A stretch of DNA of 64,000 bases from Dryococelus australis (lineage: Eukaryota; Arthropoda; Insecta; Phasmatodea; Phasmatidae). Positions 61,300 through 64,000 of this stretch are shown here, in pieces. The stretch spans positions 140,204,457-140,268,456 of the forward strand of contig CM056994.1 in assembly GCA_029891345.1 (NCBI GenBank), in the 5' to 3' direction. The notes below the pieces were generated by a model that was not told the DNA's origin, searched no databases, and worked only from the letters and a program-made list of their open reading frames with translations. Position numbers and translations under genes: made by a program. How positions within the stretch are numbered: the first letter of the stretch is position 1; each line of letters begins with the position of its first letter.

Positions 61300-63170
61300 C
61301 ATATTATGCTACTCAACAGATAAATCGCCATATTTTTGCAGAACAACTGTTCTAACAACCGTAATCAGACTAAATATTCACACCACTCAAACTAGAATTC
61401 AAGCATACCTCAGACCACACTGACCTTACCAAAACATCACAAGTAAAACATGTTTGTCATAGCATCAGACACCAGCCAAATAACATACCAGATATTAATA
61501 TAAATCACTCTATAAAACATCCATGCCAAAAAAAATGGTGACCACCACAAATTACCTATGAAACCAAATATCGGTAACCTTGAAAGACAGGAGTAATTGG
61601 TACTATACCATACACAACGCCAACATACTTTAGTCATGCCAAACATCATATTGTATATGCAACATAACAACTACTCATTTCATGCCACCCCTACATCATC
61701 CATTAATCCCACCAACCAAAACATACTAGCTTAGAACCCTCAAGCATACTAGCCCATACTACAAATCAGTCTTTCCACCAACAAACCAGTTAAATATGCC
61801 AGCCATCCATACTCATAGCTGTTCTTACGAAACCTAATAGATAACATACCTACAGAATTCTTAAAAATCATAATTAATATCCTAATGGACCTGAGTACTA
61901 AAACAGTTATACAATAACTTTTACCACGGCATAAACTTGCCTCAGTCATTCAATGTCGAAAGCCAAACAACACAGCATACCAGCATTCTATACTATCTAA
62001 ACATATCAACAAAACAACACAGCAGGTAGATATACCAACCAAAAAAATACAGTTCACACCATATTATTCGCTCTAACACAAGCATACCTCTGTCATGCTA
62101 TTAATACTACAGACCATATCAAACACCAAACCTCAGACTTACTTATCAATAATAACATTCAAATTATTGACTACTATTTCACCCATCTAACTTAATCATT
62201 TATACATATAAACAAGGCATACTAGCATCCGATCCAATCAAATATTCCAATCGTAAGCTCTAGCCATGCTGTCATAATATCAATTCGATTAATTTTTCCA
62301 TTTATGAAACCCATACAAGCTTAATTTCCAAATACCATATCATACTAACTAGCCACACCAGTTAAGAGTTCTGTCCCTCTCATACTAATTAAAACATCCC
62401 ATCAAAATATTCCGCTCTTGGAAACTAATCACACAATAAATCCATTATCCCCTCCCCAACGAAGCTACACTTTTATCTAACTGCCAAAACAAGAGAACAT
62501 GGATCAGGTCATATCAATCAACGTTATTATACCAAACATACACAGAAATTAAATGTACAACCAACTCGTACCAATAGGTTATACCATTAAGATGTAATAA
62601 CTATAAAAAACAAAACAGTACAGGTAGCCCAACCGGCATACAATACCATCATGTTACTCAATCTATTTCTGCAATTGCATGTGACCATAAAAAGGAAAAT
62701 ATACTAGTAGGACATAATAACAAAACATACTAATCAGACATACTTACAAAACATATTACCTAAACAAGCTACCTAAAAATAAAAACATTCCGTATACAAA
62801 TTCTAAAAGCATGTCTACCAATGACGAGCCTACAAGCAATTCATATTATTATCTGATTGGCCAACATAATATTCAATCCATAAATTTCTACCTTTCTATA
62901 CTAACCAATACACCTGTCATCATACCTCCAGCCCCTCTGTTTATCAGCCATACAGACACGTCACACTCAGAGACAAAGCTATTCCATCAAAATAAACTGC
63001 CTCGTAAAATCAATCCAAACTACTGCAATGTCCCAATCACACATTTAAGAAATCGCTACTACCATACTGATATGCCATACAACCAAGGTACATCACAAAA
63101 CGAGTCAACCAATAAACATATACAGATCATCATGTTAGAATAGTATAAAAAACAACAGAGACGCCACACA
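61300..63170 (+). other. G-poor, A/C-rich block with recurrent CATAC words
   Basis: The plus strand is markedly depleted in G; for example 62041-62100 has 5 G against 16 C. Words such as GCATACTAGC, GCATACCAG and ACATACCAG recur about ten times between 61400 and 62830. A 110-codon plus ORF (62811-63143) has no recognisable domain. It looks like an ancient degenerate tandem repeat or a strand-biased segment. Confidence 0.5.
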
Positions 63171-64000
63171 CACATCTCGCAAATATTTTGAGAGGTTAGT
63201 TTTCTCGAACAAGTAAAGCGCGTACGACCGACCAACTTGCAAAGGAGATGTAGATGACGGGTAAGGGAAGGTCAAACTTGTTCGAACGTTACCGCTAGGG
63301 GATGTGCATGTCGACGACCAAACATTTGTTCCCCACCACCCAATCAGAACACATTCACCTAATATAATAGCCTGCGAGTATATTCATACACCCTTGCGAA
63401 TAGGAACTTTGCTGTTCGCTACAGAACATATATACTATGTTATCGCAAAACATGGAACATACATAGATCTTGATCATCACAGACAACCCTATGCCACTGT
63501 CTCAACAGACGAATGACTGTCAATGAACGTTTTATCAACGACTCATGCAAAGAACATTTCTAGGGTAAAATTAAATAACCGTTCTTAATTTACTTTCCAC
63601 ACAAAGACAGAAACGGAATAAAGTAAATTCCTAAACCTTCGTTGGTTGCTACCATTCTGGTTTATCTAAACACACCAACCATTTTAATCTTTCGTGGACA
63701 TAGGTATGTGCAAGTGGGAAATATATATCATACCTAAAATCCAGTCATGGGTTATTAAACAGATCATAAAGGATATAGAGCATTACTTTTTTAGGAATAA
63801 TTATGCAAAACTCTTCAAAACAAAGGTATCTCCATATACATATATAAAAGAAATAAAAAACATATATACCTTAATCGTATATAATAGAAATAATACAAAT
63901 CACTCACTTATACACTTCATTTTAAAAATCCATGATATATTGCAAACGATTGATGGAGTAATTTATTTTTCAGACATAAATAATAATGTCCTTTTTTTAA
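63171..64000. other. Intergenic sequence to window end
   Basis: A 70-codon plus ORF (63304-63516) has no recognisable features. The stretch 63180-63310 is GC-richer. Otherwise AT-rich. Confidence 0.5.

Noticed and set aside
61300-63170. Nuclear mitochondrial insertion (suggested by strand asymmetry)
   Set aside because: No recognisable mitochondrial protein, rRNA or tRNA segment was seen in any frame.

Overview
This is gene-poor, AT-rich eukaryotic nuclear DNA, most likely from an arthropod (probably an insect) with a large, repeat-laden genome. I found no complete host gene. Everything recognisable is mobile-element debris, tRNA-headed short repeats, minisatellites or microsatellites. The mix of a Polinton fossil, a Penelope-like element, mariner-type transposase pieces and gag-bearing LTR elements is typical of large insect genomes, but the species cannot be fixed from this sequence.

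Layout. 0-13 kb: AT-rich sequence with short tandem repeats, SINE-like tRNA remnants, a finger-like 51-codon ORF, one copy of repeat R4 followed by R5, and a 21-bp repeat whose period encodes a Cys-bearing heptapeptide. 13.4-15.1 kb: a tRNA-headed repeat (R2) rich in AAGATGGCGG motifs, then a 460-bp foldback element wedged between microsatellites. 15.9-35.8 kb: two old copies of a 2.5-2.9 kb repeat (R1) in opposite orientation. Three copies of a GC-headed element (GCE) with a 33-bp minisatellite of variable length sit beside the left R1 copy and inside the right one. Between the R1 copies lies an LTR retrotransposon on the minus strand (24603-29990) with exact LTR ends, a 5-bp target duplication, gag remains and almost no pol.

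37.6-50.7 kb: a graveyard of nested elements. Two Polinton fossils (38.5-41.0 kb minus strand, 48.96-49.69 kb plus strand) bracket a Penelope-like fragment (41.1-42.5 kb) and a second LTR element (43.3-48.6 kb). The block is flanked on both sides by a repeat carrying nuclear-receptor-like GTGACCTTTGACCTTGAC motifs. 50.7-58.2 kb: further R2 and R4 copies, unrecognised ORF remnants, a GC-rich island, two mariner fragments and a SINE. 58.2-64 kb: TA microsatellites, and about 2 kb of strikingly G-poor sequence with recurring CATAC words.

The elements do not form a pathway. The sequence records successive insertions: R1 oldest (roughly 75-80% identity by eye between copies), GCE into or next to R1, and the LTR elements later (about 88% LTR identity by eye). 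All identities are visual estimates. No computed alignment or database search was available.
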